Source: Fragum whitleyi (taxonomy: Eukaryota > Mollusca > Bivalvia > Cardiida > Cardiidae). From it: a stretch of DNA of 64,000 nt. A program made the translations under genes and the position numbers. Shown piece by piece: positions 1 to 12,590 of the stretch; within the stretch, counting starts at the first letter, position 1, and each line of letters opens with the position of its first letter. The stretch is taken from NCBI GenBank assembly GCA_948146395.1, contig OX411554.1, positions 38,727,730 to 38,791,729 on the forward strand. Direction: 5' to 3'. Below the pieces are notes generated by a model. It was not told the DNA's origin. It did not search any database and saw only the letters and a list, made by a program, of their open reading frames with translations.

Positions 1-505
1 CGAAAGAGTGGCCATTCAGTCATCATCCTATCTAATTGTTTTGTAAAATCATGCATCAGTAAGTCCTAAAGACAGAATTAAATGCATGACCCTCAAATTC
101 AAAAGTCACAAAATTGACACTTTTAGGGGAAATTCGAATTTATCGATACTTGAAAAACGCAAAGCCTATCAATCTTTTGCACTAATATCAGTGGTACAAG
201 GCTTGTGGACTTCTTAAATTAATAAGAAATGCCAAAACTTTCTACACAATCCTTATCCTAACAAGAAATGTCAAAAATACCCCACCCACCAATGTTAACT
301 TTGAAATCGAGAGTACTCCTACATTCGTTTAATTTCAAAACACTTCTTGTTGCATTATTTCACTGATTTTTCTCTTGTTGACTTCATAAATGATTGGGCT
401 ACATTATTCAAGCGGAAACGGGATGAAACAATGCGGCCTTTATAACAAATGACCAAAAAGGCAAGTGGCCGCTTAGGAGTTTTGAGGAGTGTATATAATA
501 TCATA

Positions 506-598
506 ACAGTAGTTAAATCGGCGAATTGACATTCATCTTAATGAAACCTATTTTTAATCGCTCACTCAGCGCTCCATTCATGCATTCCAACCATTAAG
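506..598 (-). mobile_element. Tc1-type MITE fragment
   Basis: Left end with degenerate terminal repeat (ACAGTAGTTAAATCGGCGAA) followed by the family motif CGCTCACTCAGCGCTCC; truncated. Confidence 0.6.
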
Positions 599-1027
599 AA
601 TAATTAATCTTAAATTGAAAAAAAAACCACTATTATTCTATTTCTTTAATGTAAACAAAATTAGAGATAAAGCATGTAGAGTTAAGGACAAGTCTTGAGT
701 GCAAGGATTTTTCCTTGTTGTGACTTTGCATGGTACCGATCAGCCGATCTGTGTCCGAAGCAGGATCATAAACAGAAAAAGAAACAAAATAACGATGGAT
801 TGGCCCAGTGTAAATAGTTACAGCATTTCATTCATTTGGTGCTCCTCATTAAAACTAATTTCACTTCGCAATGAACGATTTTCCAGTGTGTTGGAATGGC
901 GGACTGCCAAATTGAGCAAGGAATACTTTATTATCTGTCTGAATGTTCGCTGAAGTAATACATTTAGCATAGGCGTAGCTAGGACTTTGAAATTTTTAAG
1001 CATTTCGAAGGCGACCTCCAAAGAATA
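599..1027. other. No gene seen
   Basis: AT-rich unique-looking sequence. Short open frames on both strands lack splice context or family resemblance. Confidence 0.5.
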
Positions 1028-4000
1028 CGAGGGTTGTCCCAAGAATTCGTGAACTTTTGCAATAACCCTTCTTTTTTAAACATCCGATGAAACTGAAAAT
1101 TACCAGTAATGTGGACAAGTCATTTTCCTTTATTCTGGTGTGACTACAGAGGGCTATTTTCAATACTCGCGAAGATATGAATTAAAATGTAACACTAGTA
1201 AATGGGTGTAGGCGCATGTTATTATTGTCGTTTTATAATATGTGAAACGTCGTTTCAAAAACGAATCACTTCTTATGAAAGCAGCGTTCTTGCCGGCAAT
1301 ATATACTTGTTACAAAGAAAGAACCTATGTCAAAACATATTGTGAAACATTGTTGACCTGTCACTCATTATTTTTCGTCAACTTTCGGTAATATCCGTGA
1401 GGTTATTAAAAGAATTTTATTTTAAGATCAATTAAAATAGTGCAACCATTATCATGAGTACATAGTGCAGTGGTCTAAACCGTTTACCTATCAGAGTTAT
1501 AGAACTGTCAGACTCGGTTCGAATACGCACGCAGTCGGATACAGTATTTTTTGTCCCATATCTTTTTAACTTTAATTTTATTATTGAATAAAGGAACAGT
1601 TTTTATTGTCTCTTAAATTTCTTGTTTGTAATATTCTTTATTGACAGTTTTTTTCCTTAATCAAATCTCGAACTACTTTAATATTCATGGATTTAAGAAG
1701 CTGTTGTCACCTACCTATTTAAGCTGAGGTCAAGAGACTTTTGATCGTCACTCAAACGTTTTTTATGTTTCTCTAACGCAGCACCTAGGCGACGGAATTG
1801 ACTTTCCTTCTTTCGTTCAGGACATTTAATGCTAATGATATAATTTCTATTTTTCTTATCGTACGATACATTTCATTGCTTGTCGTTACTTCTGTTAATT
1901 CTGTAAACGGAATTCTTTATTTAATTTTGAGGCGTGTGATAAATTTATCCTTTATTTTTCTAAAAAAAAACAACAAAAAAAAACACATTTTCTGTTGTGC
2001 GTAGGCTACTGATCAATAGGAAATCACTTTATGCAGAATATCAAACGGAGAACCCTCACAGAACGATGAACAAAATTAAGTAAACCGTGCCGTGTTTTTT
2101 TTTTTTTGTTTTTTTTTCTCTTTTTTTATACAAACATTTGAACTACAGCCATTAAAAAATACATCGCATGAAGAACAAAAATAAAAATAAATAAATAAAA
2201 ATAATAATAAAAAAATAAAATAATAAGACGAGAAAGAGATTCGATCTTTGGACCTCAACTTTGCAAGTTCCTGACCTTAAACCTATAGCCGTGTCTGGTC
2301 ATTTATCACAATTGGGTTTATTTTGCCTTTTGAATGTACTGTTCGCGTATTTTAAATCTATATAAGGAAGTGGGTTCCGAATATCAATGAAGGTCGACAG
2401 GAATATTAAATGAGCGACAGGTCAACAATGTTTCACAATATCTCAAAGCATTGTTGATATAGACTTTTGTTATACATTCAATAAGATATTTGATTTTAAA
2501 AACCATTGACCCCAATCGTTTACGTGGATACGCACTATCGTATTTTTTAACCCGACAATGGGTGAGTAAAGTAAATGTTTGGGGTTTTTTTTGTTTTTTT
2601 TTTTTTACAAATCGCTATATCTTTAGACATTTCAAAATATGAACTTTTAATGTTTTGTACGCACAGGAAATAAAAATTTGGGTTTGTTTTGAATACCTTA
2701 GTATTACACTACCACTAACTTAATTCTTCGAGAAAGACCCACCAAAGAAATGTGGGATTTTGTTGAAACCGCATCCATCTCTCTTTTGCTGCCAAAAGTG
2801 TATGTATATTTCTTTAAAATCTCGATACCTATCGTTTATTGGCACGACTCATGATCAAGTCATTTCAAACTATACACTTCCGATTTCCTTACATGTATTC
2901 GCAGTTTCTGTATCCCACACGGCGTTCTGATTGACGTCGCCCGCCGAAAACTTTTTTGTTTCATTTATCGACGCTTCTCGCATCAGGTCTTCCTAACTTG
3001 ATCTTTTTTTCTCGACATTCTTTAAGCTAATTTCACTTTTTTTACCTCGTTTATCCGTAAGACAAGAGTATGCGCAACAAATAGTTACGGTCATTCCTTA
3101 TTTCGAATTCTTTTATGGTCCGTATAGGGCTTATTTCGCGATTCAGACCTAATAATGAACGAATTTGTGCGCGGAGCGTTCCGCTGACGTCGCTATTTTC
3201 ACGCCGTTTGGATTGCACTCGCACAAAACAAAACGTCATAACTGCGCACTGCTTAATGTCATTTGTATGAAAATACACATGCGTGAACTCCAGAATTATC
3301 TGCTTTCAGCAATGGTTGTTTAATTTCAAACTCATGATGAACATTGAAAAAAATGACGTTCAAAATTCTACCATATAAGATTCGTAAGTAATAAAATTGA
3401 CGTGCGCCGACCATCCCTACCTAGCGTGTCTTTTAAAGCTTTTTTTCTCAACATGACCATATCAAAATCGCAAAACCTTTACCAATCTATTGCAAATTAA
3501 CGTGTGTTGTCAACTTATAAGTTTTATTTAAATCGGACGCTGGATTTTTGAATAATTGCAATCCAATAAAATAACGAATTTTGATTGGTTTAAATCGCAT
3601 CACGTGGGGAAATCCATTGCACTTTATATCTGTATAAAATGCAATATGTCTTTCGGGAAACCCCCGAACTTCGATCTGCAAATCCTATGTTGTAGGAACT
3701 CGAATTAACATAGTTCCCGATCATCAACACAACATTGCTATTCAATCTATTAAAAATTAATATGTTTTCGAAATAATTTACGATTACAAGCATGCAGTTC
3801 TGATTCTGAGCCGACCTAAACTTAGAAAACAGCGAGTCGACGAAAACCTTCGAGCAACCCTCTCAACTAAGACCGACCACGTCGTTTTCGTTTGAAAATA
3901 CAGACTAACTTGGCAGAAACAAGCTTTTTTTGTCATAAGTACCTCTACGAATTTTAATGTTGTCTTTTATTTGTGTATCATTTGTTTTACTATGTGCAGT

Positions 4001-4335
4001 TCACTTCGATAGTGAGATAAACAATACACGATCTAAAAATAGATTGTGTAAATTATACGCATAGAAAGTAGACTTGAAGCTTTAATGTTTGGCTGAGTAT
4101 AATAATAGTTTCATTGATCTAGAGTATTGCAATTATAAGGGACGAGTGTCTTTTTCACTGCATTCATTGGGTATAAAGTGCAATTGCCTTAGCACATGGC
4201 TTAATCATAACGCCCTACGGGCGTTATTTGCCATGTGCTAAGGCAATTGCACTTTATACCCCAATAAACGCAGTGAAAAAGACACTCATCCCTATAATAA
4301 TCGAAAAAGTTCACGAATTTCTGGGACAACCCTCG
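1028..4335. mobile_element. Mariner-type TIR pair bounding 3.3 kb
   Basis: Left end CGAGGGTTGTCCCAAGAATT continuing CGTGAACTTTT; right end is its near-perfect inverse (AAAGTTCACGAATTTCTGGG, then ACAACCCTCG). Each end abuts a TA (1026 and 4336), as for Tc1/mariner insertions. No transposase frame remains; the interior is AT-rich and holds a 33-bp inverted pair (about 1338-1370 against 2405-2440) plus the hairpin-ended repeat at 3551-4303, which is a later insertion. The interior may be unrelated DNA caught between two ends. Confidence 0.6.
3551..4303 (+). mobile_element. Hairpin-ended ~750-bp repeat, copy A
   Basis: Aligns along its length, in inverse orientation, with 55018-55717. It starts near ATTGCAATCC and ends with a ~150-bp near-palindrome (4138-4300) folding about GCCCTACGGGC, with arms containing GTGTCTTTTTCACTGC. 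No coding frame. Nested near the right end of the mariner-type pair. Confidence 0.65.
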
Positions 4336-5277
4336 TAAATAGGATAAAGGCGATATGTGGACAGTTACTGAAGACTAATGCCCTCCAGCCGCTCCCCGTT
4401 TATATGATTTGAACGCGGAAGAATAATCAAACATCGTAACTACAGCTTGAATAAGCTGTAGTTTCGATGTTATGATCATTCATGAACGAGATATTTTGAA
4501 AGAAAAAATATTTGTATTACGCAATTGCGTAATATGCGTAATGGGAACTACGCCCTTGTTTAGATTTATATTATTTAAACTATGATTTTGATTTCGCAAA
4601 AAGACTAGTGGTTTAATTTCACCTAATATAATTTTCTTGTTGTACAAAGACTCAATGAAAAACTAGCTTATGACCGAATTCCCCCAATACAATTATAGAT
4701 GTTGGGAAACGTGTATGTCTGTATTTCAATTTATTCAACGCTAGTTATTCTAAATGACGTTATGTGATCTATTCGCACTAACATGTTCCAAAAACACTCA
4801 ACTTTTAACAAATCTATCGTTAAATTAAAGGTGCTATGAAACTTAAAAACCTTCACCCCAGTAATTCATAAAACATCAATATAGAACGTGTAATTTGTTT
4901 TCAAATTTCCTGATTGCTAATTGCACTTTAACACCTGTCTTTTGGTGGCATCAAAAACACATCATTTCGTCATTACCGATTTTAATTGAGGTTTAATTCA
5001 AAGGAAGGCCAGATTTGCACCTGTCTTGAAAGTCTGGTGATATTTCATGACTGTGCCGTAAAGTTTCTTTCCTGATTTTGATAACTTTTACGACTCTTTT
5101 ACATCTAATGATTTTCTTACTATTGATTTATAATAAAATTCATTTGATAACATATATAACCCGCCACACCGTAAAATTTTGCCCAGTTTTAATCTTTCGT
5201 TGTTTTTTTGTTTTTCTCAGTCATTTCATGCATGTAGAATTACGCGCGAAATGGTGCATATCCATGGTTGGGCACTT
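4336..5277. other. No gene seen; one small hairpin
   Basis: Nothing coding. A 15-bp hairpin (CATCGTAACTACAGCTT / AAGCTGTAGTTTCGATG) lies at 4433-4470. Confidence 0.5.
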
Positions 5278-5710
5278 ACAGTTATCAACATCGTGAAATT
5301 GACAAGGTGAATGTTTTTGGAATGATTTAGGAATGTAATTGAATGAGTGTGAGGAGCGAGTTTTGAATGAATTTAATGGCAGGTAGTCCAATATCGCAAA
5401 TTTTGTTCAGGATGAACAAAATTAGCGATATTGATTACCTCCCTTTAATGAAATATGCATACAGGTTCTATAGATAGCTTCCCTTTTCTTCAAGAACCTA
5501 TTAGAGGCTTGAAATTTGAATTATGTCAGTGAAATCGCGATTTTTTCTTTATCCAAATTTGTTTTGAATGACGTTGTTATTCTTTATTTTTCATTGGTTT
5601 TAGCGTTTTTAATGGTTTGAGTGAGTGTTTGGAATGAATGAATGAATGGAGCGCTGAGCAAGCGATTTAGAATGGTTGAGGTGAAAGTCAATTTCACGAT
5701 GTAATTAACT
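5278..5710 (+). mobile_element. Tc1-type MITE, full copy (reference for the family)
   Basis: About 430 bp. Terminal repeats match CAGTTAACAACATCGTGAAA plus TTGAC and its inverse. TA flanks are seen at many copies, and a CAGT start fits Tc1/mariner elements. The centre is a hairpin: GGGAGGTAAT..ATCGC-AATTTTGTTC / GAACAAAATTAGCGAT..ATTACCTCCC. One half carries GAATGAATGGAGCGCTGAG. No coding capacity. This description holds for every other copy listed here. Confidence 0.85.
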
Positions 5711-5812
5711 TTGGAACCACGTGCAAAACGACGTGTTTCCATGGTTGAGCCCTTATATTATTTCCGAATTCTATTACGAGGAATCGTCGAACGTTTTCGG
5801 TTGTGAACAAAT

Positions 5813-6246
5813 ACAGTGAGTTACATCGTGAAATTGACAATCATCTCAATCAAAATTATTCTAAATCGCTAACCAAGCGCTTCATTTATTCATTTCAAAC
5901 ACTCAGTTACATCACTTAAAACACCCCAAAATCACAAAAACAAGGGATCAACAGCTACATTCAAAATTAATATTGTTGGAGAAAATTCGCGATTTCACTG
6001 ACATAATTGAAATACTAACCGTCTGATAGGTTTATGAAGATATTGGGAATCTATTTATAGAACTTGCATGCATATTTTATAAAAGGGGGAAATAATTATT
6101 GCTAATTCTGTTAATTCTGAACAAATAAGCGATATTCGATTACCATCCTTTATTTTACTCAAAACGCACTCATTGTACTCATTAGAATTCATTCCAAAAT
6201 CATTCCTAAATCATTTTCCATGCAAATTTTACGATCTTTTTAACTA
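5813..6246 (-). mobile_element. Tc1-type MITE, full copy
   Basis: Reverse orientation, with both terminal repeats present but diverged. It lies about 100 bp from the previous copy. Confidence 0.8.
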
Positions 6247-6256
6247 TTTCAATTGT

Positions 6257-6665
6257 ACAATTAGTAACTTTGCGAAATTGACACTCTTTTCGATCAAAAT
6301 CATTCTAAATCATTCATTAAGCGCCCCCATTCGTTCATACCAAACACTCACTCAAACCATTCAAAAACGTTCCAAAGGGTTTAATTCGATATTGTTAAAA
6401 CGATCAACATTTGATTGAAATCGATTAAATTATTCTACGAGGTTATTGGCTGGTGTGGATTTTAAAGTGTCTGATTGGTCTACGAAGACTCACAAACAGA
6501 AAAGTACGTATATTCTTTAAAGTAATAAACATCCCTACTTATAAACGATATTTAATTGCCTTTCTTTATATCACACAAAACTCGCCCCGCACACTCATTC
6601 AATATTAATCCAAAACCATTCTAAAACATTCATCTTGTTGTTATTTCACGATGTTCATAGCTATA
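6257..6665 (-). mobile_element. Tc1-type MITE, subfamily II
   Basis: Same ends, but the interior between the GCGCTCC motif and the central hairpin is replaced by the subfamily II block (TATTGGCTGGTGTGGATTTT then AAAGTGTCTGATTGG). The central hairpin is decayed. Confidence 0.75.
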
Positions 6666-6729
6666 GTTAATTCCGTAAACACTGGGACAAGGTGGGAGGC
6701 AATGAGCTCCTGTATTTAAATATTAGGAT

Positions 6730-7160
6730 ACAGTTAGTTAACTCGTAAAATTGACATTCACTTCAATCAAAACACTAAATCGCTCATTCAGCGCTCCATT
6801 CATTCCAAACACTCACTCAAAACATTCAAAATCGCTAAAACCCATTGATAAATATAGAATCCACAACGTCATTCAAAAAACATTTGGAAAAGGAAAAACC
6901 GAGAATTCAATAACAAATTTCAAATTGTAAGCCTCTTATATGTTCGCGAAGAAATGGGAAGCTATCTATAAAAAAGCATGCATATTTTATTTAAGGGGTA
7001 ATCACTATCGCTAATTTTGTTCATCCTGAACAAAAATAGCGATATTGGATTGCCTCCCATCAAATTCACTCAAACCTCGCTCCAAACACACACTTTCAAT
7101 TTCATTCCTAAATCATTCCAAAATCATACACCTTGTCAATTTCACGATGTTGTTAACTGT
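6730..7160 (-). mobile_element. Tc1-type MITE, full copy
   Basis: Right terminal repeat is nearly consensus (CACGATGTTGTTAACTG|TA), and the central hairpin with TTTTGTTCATCCTGAACAAAA-type pairing is intact. Fourth copy in a cluster spanning 5.3-7.2 kb. Confidence 0.83.
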
Positions 7161-7530
7161 AGGATACGAGAAATTCAAAGAGAAAGAGAGATATGGCATG
7201 GTAATCGTACAGCACTCGTTTTATGCTTCCTAATAGTTTAAATATCGGTAAATTACCTATTTGTAAGTATGTTTACGTCACGTGTTAAATACCTGTCGTC
7301 ACTTTGCCGCGTAAATTACCTGTAATCACCACGTGCTATCTCTGCTTGCGTAAACCGCACTGTTTTTGATATATTCTTTAGTTGCTGACGTGATGATGTA
7401 TTATTTGGCTAATTTCGCCTGAGACTCTATGCATATTCCGTATATCCTCTGAAGATCTCTGAGTTCTAATTACATAAACCGTTAGTGATGTATTGATAAA
7501 AACGCAATTTAAACAGCAAGTGAGAACAAA

Positions 7531-7600
7531 ATAGGATAGCTCAGGCGGTTAAGGTGTAACGCTCCCAATCTCATATCTATGAGTTCAAGTCTCCGAGGTA
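7531..7600 (+). repeat. tRNA-like sequence
   Basis: GGATAGCTCAGGCGGTTAAG followed by GAGTTCAAGTCTC resembles tRNA A and B boxes but no clean acceptor stem forms. SINE head or tRNA pseudogene. Confidence 0.35.
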
Positions 7601-8311
7601 TTTGTTTTGTTTGCTGATACTTTTCTTTGTCCCTATTACAATTTCTCACGAAGGGAATATTGTTTTGCTGAATTATCAATCGACCACTTTCTACTGATTT
7701 ATTTCGCGATATCTAAGATGCAAAGAAACTTTTATTGGTGCATAGAAATGAAATATACGTTGCATTTATTTGTCTTAAACTACGAGGAAAGATGTTTCCT
7801 AAATTTCAGAAAATAGCAAAATTTAACGATTAAGCCTAGTTTCGGACCTGTTCCAAAAAGGAAAAAAACACCGTTGCCAAAGTCACCACAAAGGCACCCT
7901 GCATCAGTAGAGACTACTTTGCTGTTGTTATTTTATAAATCAAATGTAAACTCAATGTATAGACGTCGCGCAAGCTAATGCTTGTAACGTTTGGTAACGT
8001 CGATTTTGCCATTCAGACGTTATTACATCATTTTTCTGAAGCGCTTCTTGTCTATCGCTTGTAGATTTTGCCATGCGTATTTATTTTCAATTGCTATATA
8101 AATTATATTCCGAATAAGGAAGAATGAACTTTTTTTTTCTGCTGGAAGCATTTTTACTATCAATCGGCTTTAGTCATTGTTGTCTTGGATGGCTGAAAAA
8201 GAGCACATAGCGCAATGTTAAAACGTAAGACGTTAAAAATGATACGTTTTTGAAAAGTATGTCCAAACAGCAAAAAGTGATTTTTTTTATATTTTTAAAC
8301 GTATTTGTATG

Positions 8312-8344
<33 letters not shown>

Positions 8345-9038
8345 TGATTTTACGAAAAAATGATATATCAAAAATGTAGAATGATTTATGATAATGATTT
8401 TGATTATTAAATGCGGCAGCAAAGTATTTTGAAAACCGGCTATAAAATCGCGTATGTATGAAAATTGTGTCCACACATATTTTCTTTCTTAATGTTGTTG
8501 TAAATGACGTATTATTATTAACGAAAACTGGAAAAAAATAATATTTATATTTTCATATTTAACGAAATTTCATCTATCATTTATGAAGATATTGAGAAAA
8601 CTTTACTATTTTTCAAGCCGATTTTTCGCAAAAATTTGACGTTTTACAATTTTTGATTCGTAAAGTAAATCCCTATTAGTTCTTTGTTATTTAACTTACG
8701 GCTATTTGAGTTCACCTACTAACATGATGTCACTTCTCGCGCGAATCTTACGATTTTCCACATTTTTTCACGTGCTATTAAACGTATCTTATGGGTTTTA
8801 AAGTAATCTACCCGCTCATAATTTGTTTTACAGACGTAAATTTAGAGTATTTGTGACAAAACGGGAATTTGATTTTTCTCAATTCACGTAACAAATATAC
8901 CTTAAAAATATACTTTCTTGCGGTTAATTTGGTATAAAGAACATAGAAACTTACCGACAGGTTTGGAAAAAATAGCAGAAAGAACTTAACGAGAGACGTG
9001 CATTTTCGAATGTTAAGCATTACCGTGCGCGACGTCAC
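7601..9038. other. No gene seen
   Basis: AT-rich, with a ~27-base T run ending near 8343. No splice-flanked coding stretch found. Confidence 0.5.
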
Positions 9039-9876
9039 ACTCTTCAAAAAAGTTCTTTGACATTTAAACAAATTTTAACATCGACAAAAATATCATTAAC
9101 GTATGTAACATAAATCGAGGAAGGTAAAGTACAGGAATGTTTTCACTGAATCTAACAGAATTAATGATTTTTGGACAAAGGTTTGCAGTGCCGACGTCAT
9201 ATCAGATCGTTACGTCGAAAGTGTCTTACTGTCGCAAGTCTGGCCTCTCAGAAACAGTTTTACACTTTCTGTACGGAGATTTTATGCCGTCTAGAGGTTA
9301 AATTTGTCTTGGAAGATGGGGTAAGAGAAAAATCTCAAATATCGTTATGTTATTCACCATTCTGGACGAACGTTGTTTTTACATGTCAGGCTTATATAGC
9401 TCTATACATAAATGAATAAGTCGCATTAAAGTGGTGCCAGATGTTGGACATGGTTGGTCCCGAAACAAAAAAAAAATCATTTACTACGGCTTGTCATGTG
9501 AATCCTGCCTTATAGCGACCTTTAGCGTAAAGATTTTGTTCCTCAGTACAATTAGCCATTTTTCATTTCAAATTTCTGCAAAGACGTTTTATTCCAAAAG
9601 TAACTGAGGAATGGCATTTCATTCAGAACACACTGAAGAACTTTCGGGACTATCGAATGAATCTGAGAGTGCACGTGCTGTTTGAAAAGGGCGGATTTTC
9701 CGTAATTTGACGTTGACGTCGATATGCAGAAACGCCACCAAGTAATGCATCACAAATCGCCTGAATTTTTTGAGCTATAATTATTGTTCATAAAACAAAC
9801 AAAAGCCACCGAATTTTTGTCATATTTAAGAAAAAAACGATTTTTGATAAGTGTCAAAGAACTTTTTTTGAAGAGT
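9039..9876. mobile_element. TIR-bounded element (ACTCTTCAAAAAAGTTC ends)
   Basis: ACTCTTCAAAAAAGTTCTTT then GACA at the left, and its inverse TGTCAAAGAACTTTTTTTGA then AGAGT at the right, enclose 0.8 kb. A few open frames exist inside but none resembles a transposase. Confidence 0.5.
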
Positions 9877-10309
9877 CTTCAAATTACAATTACATGTAAG
9901 TGGATAAATCCCATATATACCAATACACCCTCCGTTTAAATAATAGCATAATTATGTGATTAAAAGACAGAAAAAATATACAACTGTAGGCAGAAAATTA
10001 TACTTTCTCATACGCGGTTTGAACTTTGATTTTCTTGCATCAGAGGCGGATATCTTAACCTCTACACCACAAGTCTAGTTAGATGATGCCCCCAGTAAAC
10101 ACCTAAATCTTAATGCTAATTGGCAGAGTTCGTCGATAATCGGTGATTTTCCGATTTCACTCACGGAAAATAAACAGAGTCTCAGGCGAAATTAGCCAAG
10201 AATTATATATGCTTGTATGATCATTGCTTTTATCCTCTAGAGAATAACACGATTAAGGGTTGAACGACTCTTATTTTCATCCCGATCCTAACTCATTCAA
10301 GATCTTTAT

Positions 10310-10690
10310 ATGGACATAGAGGGAGAGGTAAGAGGTTCTGCCTACTGCTACCTACTCTTACAGCTGAGTGAACCGGGGCACTTTCTGTTAAGTGCCCTGA
10401 TATAAAATGAGCCTGTGCGTGTCATTTACAACAATTCAATGCGTGCGCTATTGAAAGACGTTGAGTAGCTTGAGCAATTACACGATGCATTAAAATCAAT
10501 TTTGAGTTATGAAAAGCGATTTTTGTTCAATACCCATCTATTGAGCGAATAGTTAAGACTCTGATCAGACTGTGACACTGAAATTTTTTGAAATGTCACG
10601 CGCATGCTCAAATACTACCCTCCTCCGGTGGAACTCGAGCCTACAGCCATCAGATTACGAGACGAGCCTGCTTATCGACAGGTCAACGTA
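10310..10690. repeat. SINE-like fragments
   Basis: 10310-10420 matches the 17108 SINE body. 10550-10612 (GACTCTGATCAGACTGTGAC, GTCACGCGCATGCTC) matches stretches near 58780-58880 and 61605. 10620-10690 has a tRNA-like B box (GAACTCGAGCC). Confidence 0.4.
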
Positions 10691-10781
10691 AGTGCATTTG
10701 TGATTGGTAATATTTTGTAAGTATACATGTATGTATGGTTGTATATATGTAAGTTTTTGTAGTTATTTCTGTTTTTTATCA

Positions 10782-10783
<2 letters not shown>

Positions 10784-10848
<65 letters not shown>
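10784..10848. repeat. (ATT)n microsatellite
   Basis: About 21 uninterrupted ATT units. Confidence 0.9.
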
Positions 10849-10849
<1 letters not shown>

Positions 10850-11025
10850 ATTCTTCTCTCTATGTAGGCAATAAAGCAACTTCTTTATATAACGAGAATC
10901 AGTTTTTAAGCAACGTTTCGAGTTATATAAAACGACGTTGATAGACACAAAAATATATGTATAGGGCATAGCGTATCTTTTTTATTTTTTTTTTTTTTTT
11001 TTTTTTTTTAATGATGAGAGAGAAT

Positions 11026-11440
11026 TTCTAAATTATTCTAAAATCCTTCACCTCGTCAGTTTTAAGATGTCTTTAACTCCAAGATTTCACATCACCAGGT
11101 CGCATTCCAAACTTGAAGATAAGAACAGTCAATACCACCGTAAATTATAAGGTGAATGATTTGACTTCGGAAGAAATTAAATGAGAGGTTGGAGTGTGTT
11201 TCGAATGAAATGAAGGGGCTTAAAACAACATCGCTAATTTCATCCAATTCGGACGAAATAAGCAATATTTTATTACCTCTTCTGAACTAACTCTAAATAT
11301 TGCTGCGTATGTGTTGTTTGATGTAAATGATTTAATTGGATGTGTCGAGTGTTTTACACGTAGATAACTTTCCAGCATTTCTGACCGATTTTGGAGCGTT
11401 CTGAGTGATTGGAGTGAGTGGGGTTTTTTAACGGTTTAAT
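11026..11440. mobile_element. Degenerate Tc1-type MITE remains
   Basis: A right-end fragment (11026-11072) and, at 11180-11440, a diverged copy whose central hairpin reads TTTCATCCAATTCGGACGAAA. Confidence 0.5.
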
Positions 11441-11441
11441 A

Positions 11442-12590
11442 TATACTGAACGCAAAAAGTTTAGTCGCACCTTTTATAACGTCACAAAGAAGCCAACCAA
11501 ATGTAACGAAGCGAAGTTTCTAATTGAAATATATTTGCCATCCTAATGGCTTACTTTTTGTCATATTTTTTTTTAATTTCACTCTCAGACATACGTCTGA
11601 CATGACGTAAATGTGGATTTTACGTACTAAGTTGATAGCTGCGTGTAACAAAATGAATTAATGTTCTTTTTTGTTTTATTGGATTACTCTTATTCCGCAT
11701 TAACATTAAACACTAAAATGCATTGAATCCTTCGAAAAAAAGCGAAGTTGTGACATGACGTAAATCAAATTGATAGCGCATGGACATATCGAATGCAGTG
11801 TGCATATCTGGGAGGTGATGAAATTGCATTTAGCTTCTGCGACTATCGTTTTTATCATCATACGGTTAATTGCGAATAAATATTGACATAATATGACCCA
11901 ATTTCGTTTTACAGATCTTGTTAAGCGACAATAGGAGGGCAGCCGAACGCCATGCCGTTACGTTAAGAATGGAATGACTGATTGCAATCGGTAAAAACAT
12001 CACTTAGGATTATTCAAGTCTTATTTTTTATCAATTGAAACCTATTGAAAAGAACCTACCTGTAAACAAGTTAAATTAACGCCACCGTGCCGTCAATCGA
12101 ACGTTAATGATCACTTAACCAGAAAAGCGCAATTACTCAATTTCTTAGGTTAGAAAGAAACAGAAGAAACGCGTTTCCTTCCTGTTTAACAATATTCTGC
12201 AAAATTATCTCTGATAAAACAACTGTTGCATTTTTGTGAGTTAGGTGTAAAGATGATAATGAAGAGTCACCAGAAAGATCCCATACTCTAACCAACCCCT
12301 TTTTTTATTGAAACAAGATACCCGAAGATGATGTTGATCGCAAGAAACATTTTTTGTGATACAAATTGGAAGTAACGTCCCTTAATTAAACTGTGTGACT
12401 TTTCCATTCTACCGGTCTGTTCAAAATAATGTCATTGCGGTTGGCCATTTTCGTCTAACAGATTTATTGGATTTTGGGAGGAAATTGGACAGAATTATAA
12501 TTAATGTCATTCATTTTGTGAAAGATGAATCACATCCTGAAATATGTCCCATCGAAGAGAAAACGACTAAACTTTTTGCGCTCAGTATAT
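11442..12590. mobile_element. TIR-bounded DNA transposon remnant (TATACTGA ends)
   Basis: Left TATACTGAACGCAAAAAGTT and right inverse (AACTTTTTGCGCTCAGTATA) pair over ~26 bp with two mismatches and enclose 1.1 kb. TA-rich flanks suggest a Tc1/mariner-like TA target. No transposase frame is visible. Confidence 0.65.

Noticed and set aside
10763..10969. Frame with a poly-Asn run
   Set aside because: ATT microsatellite on the - strand; no splice context.
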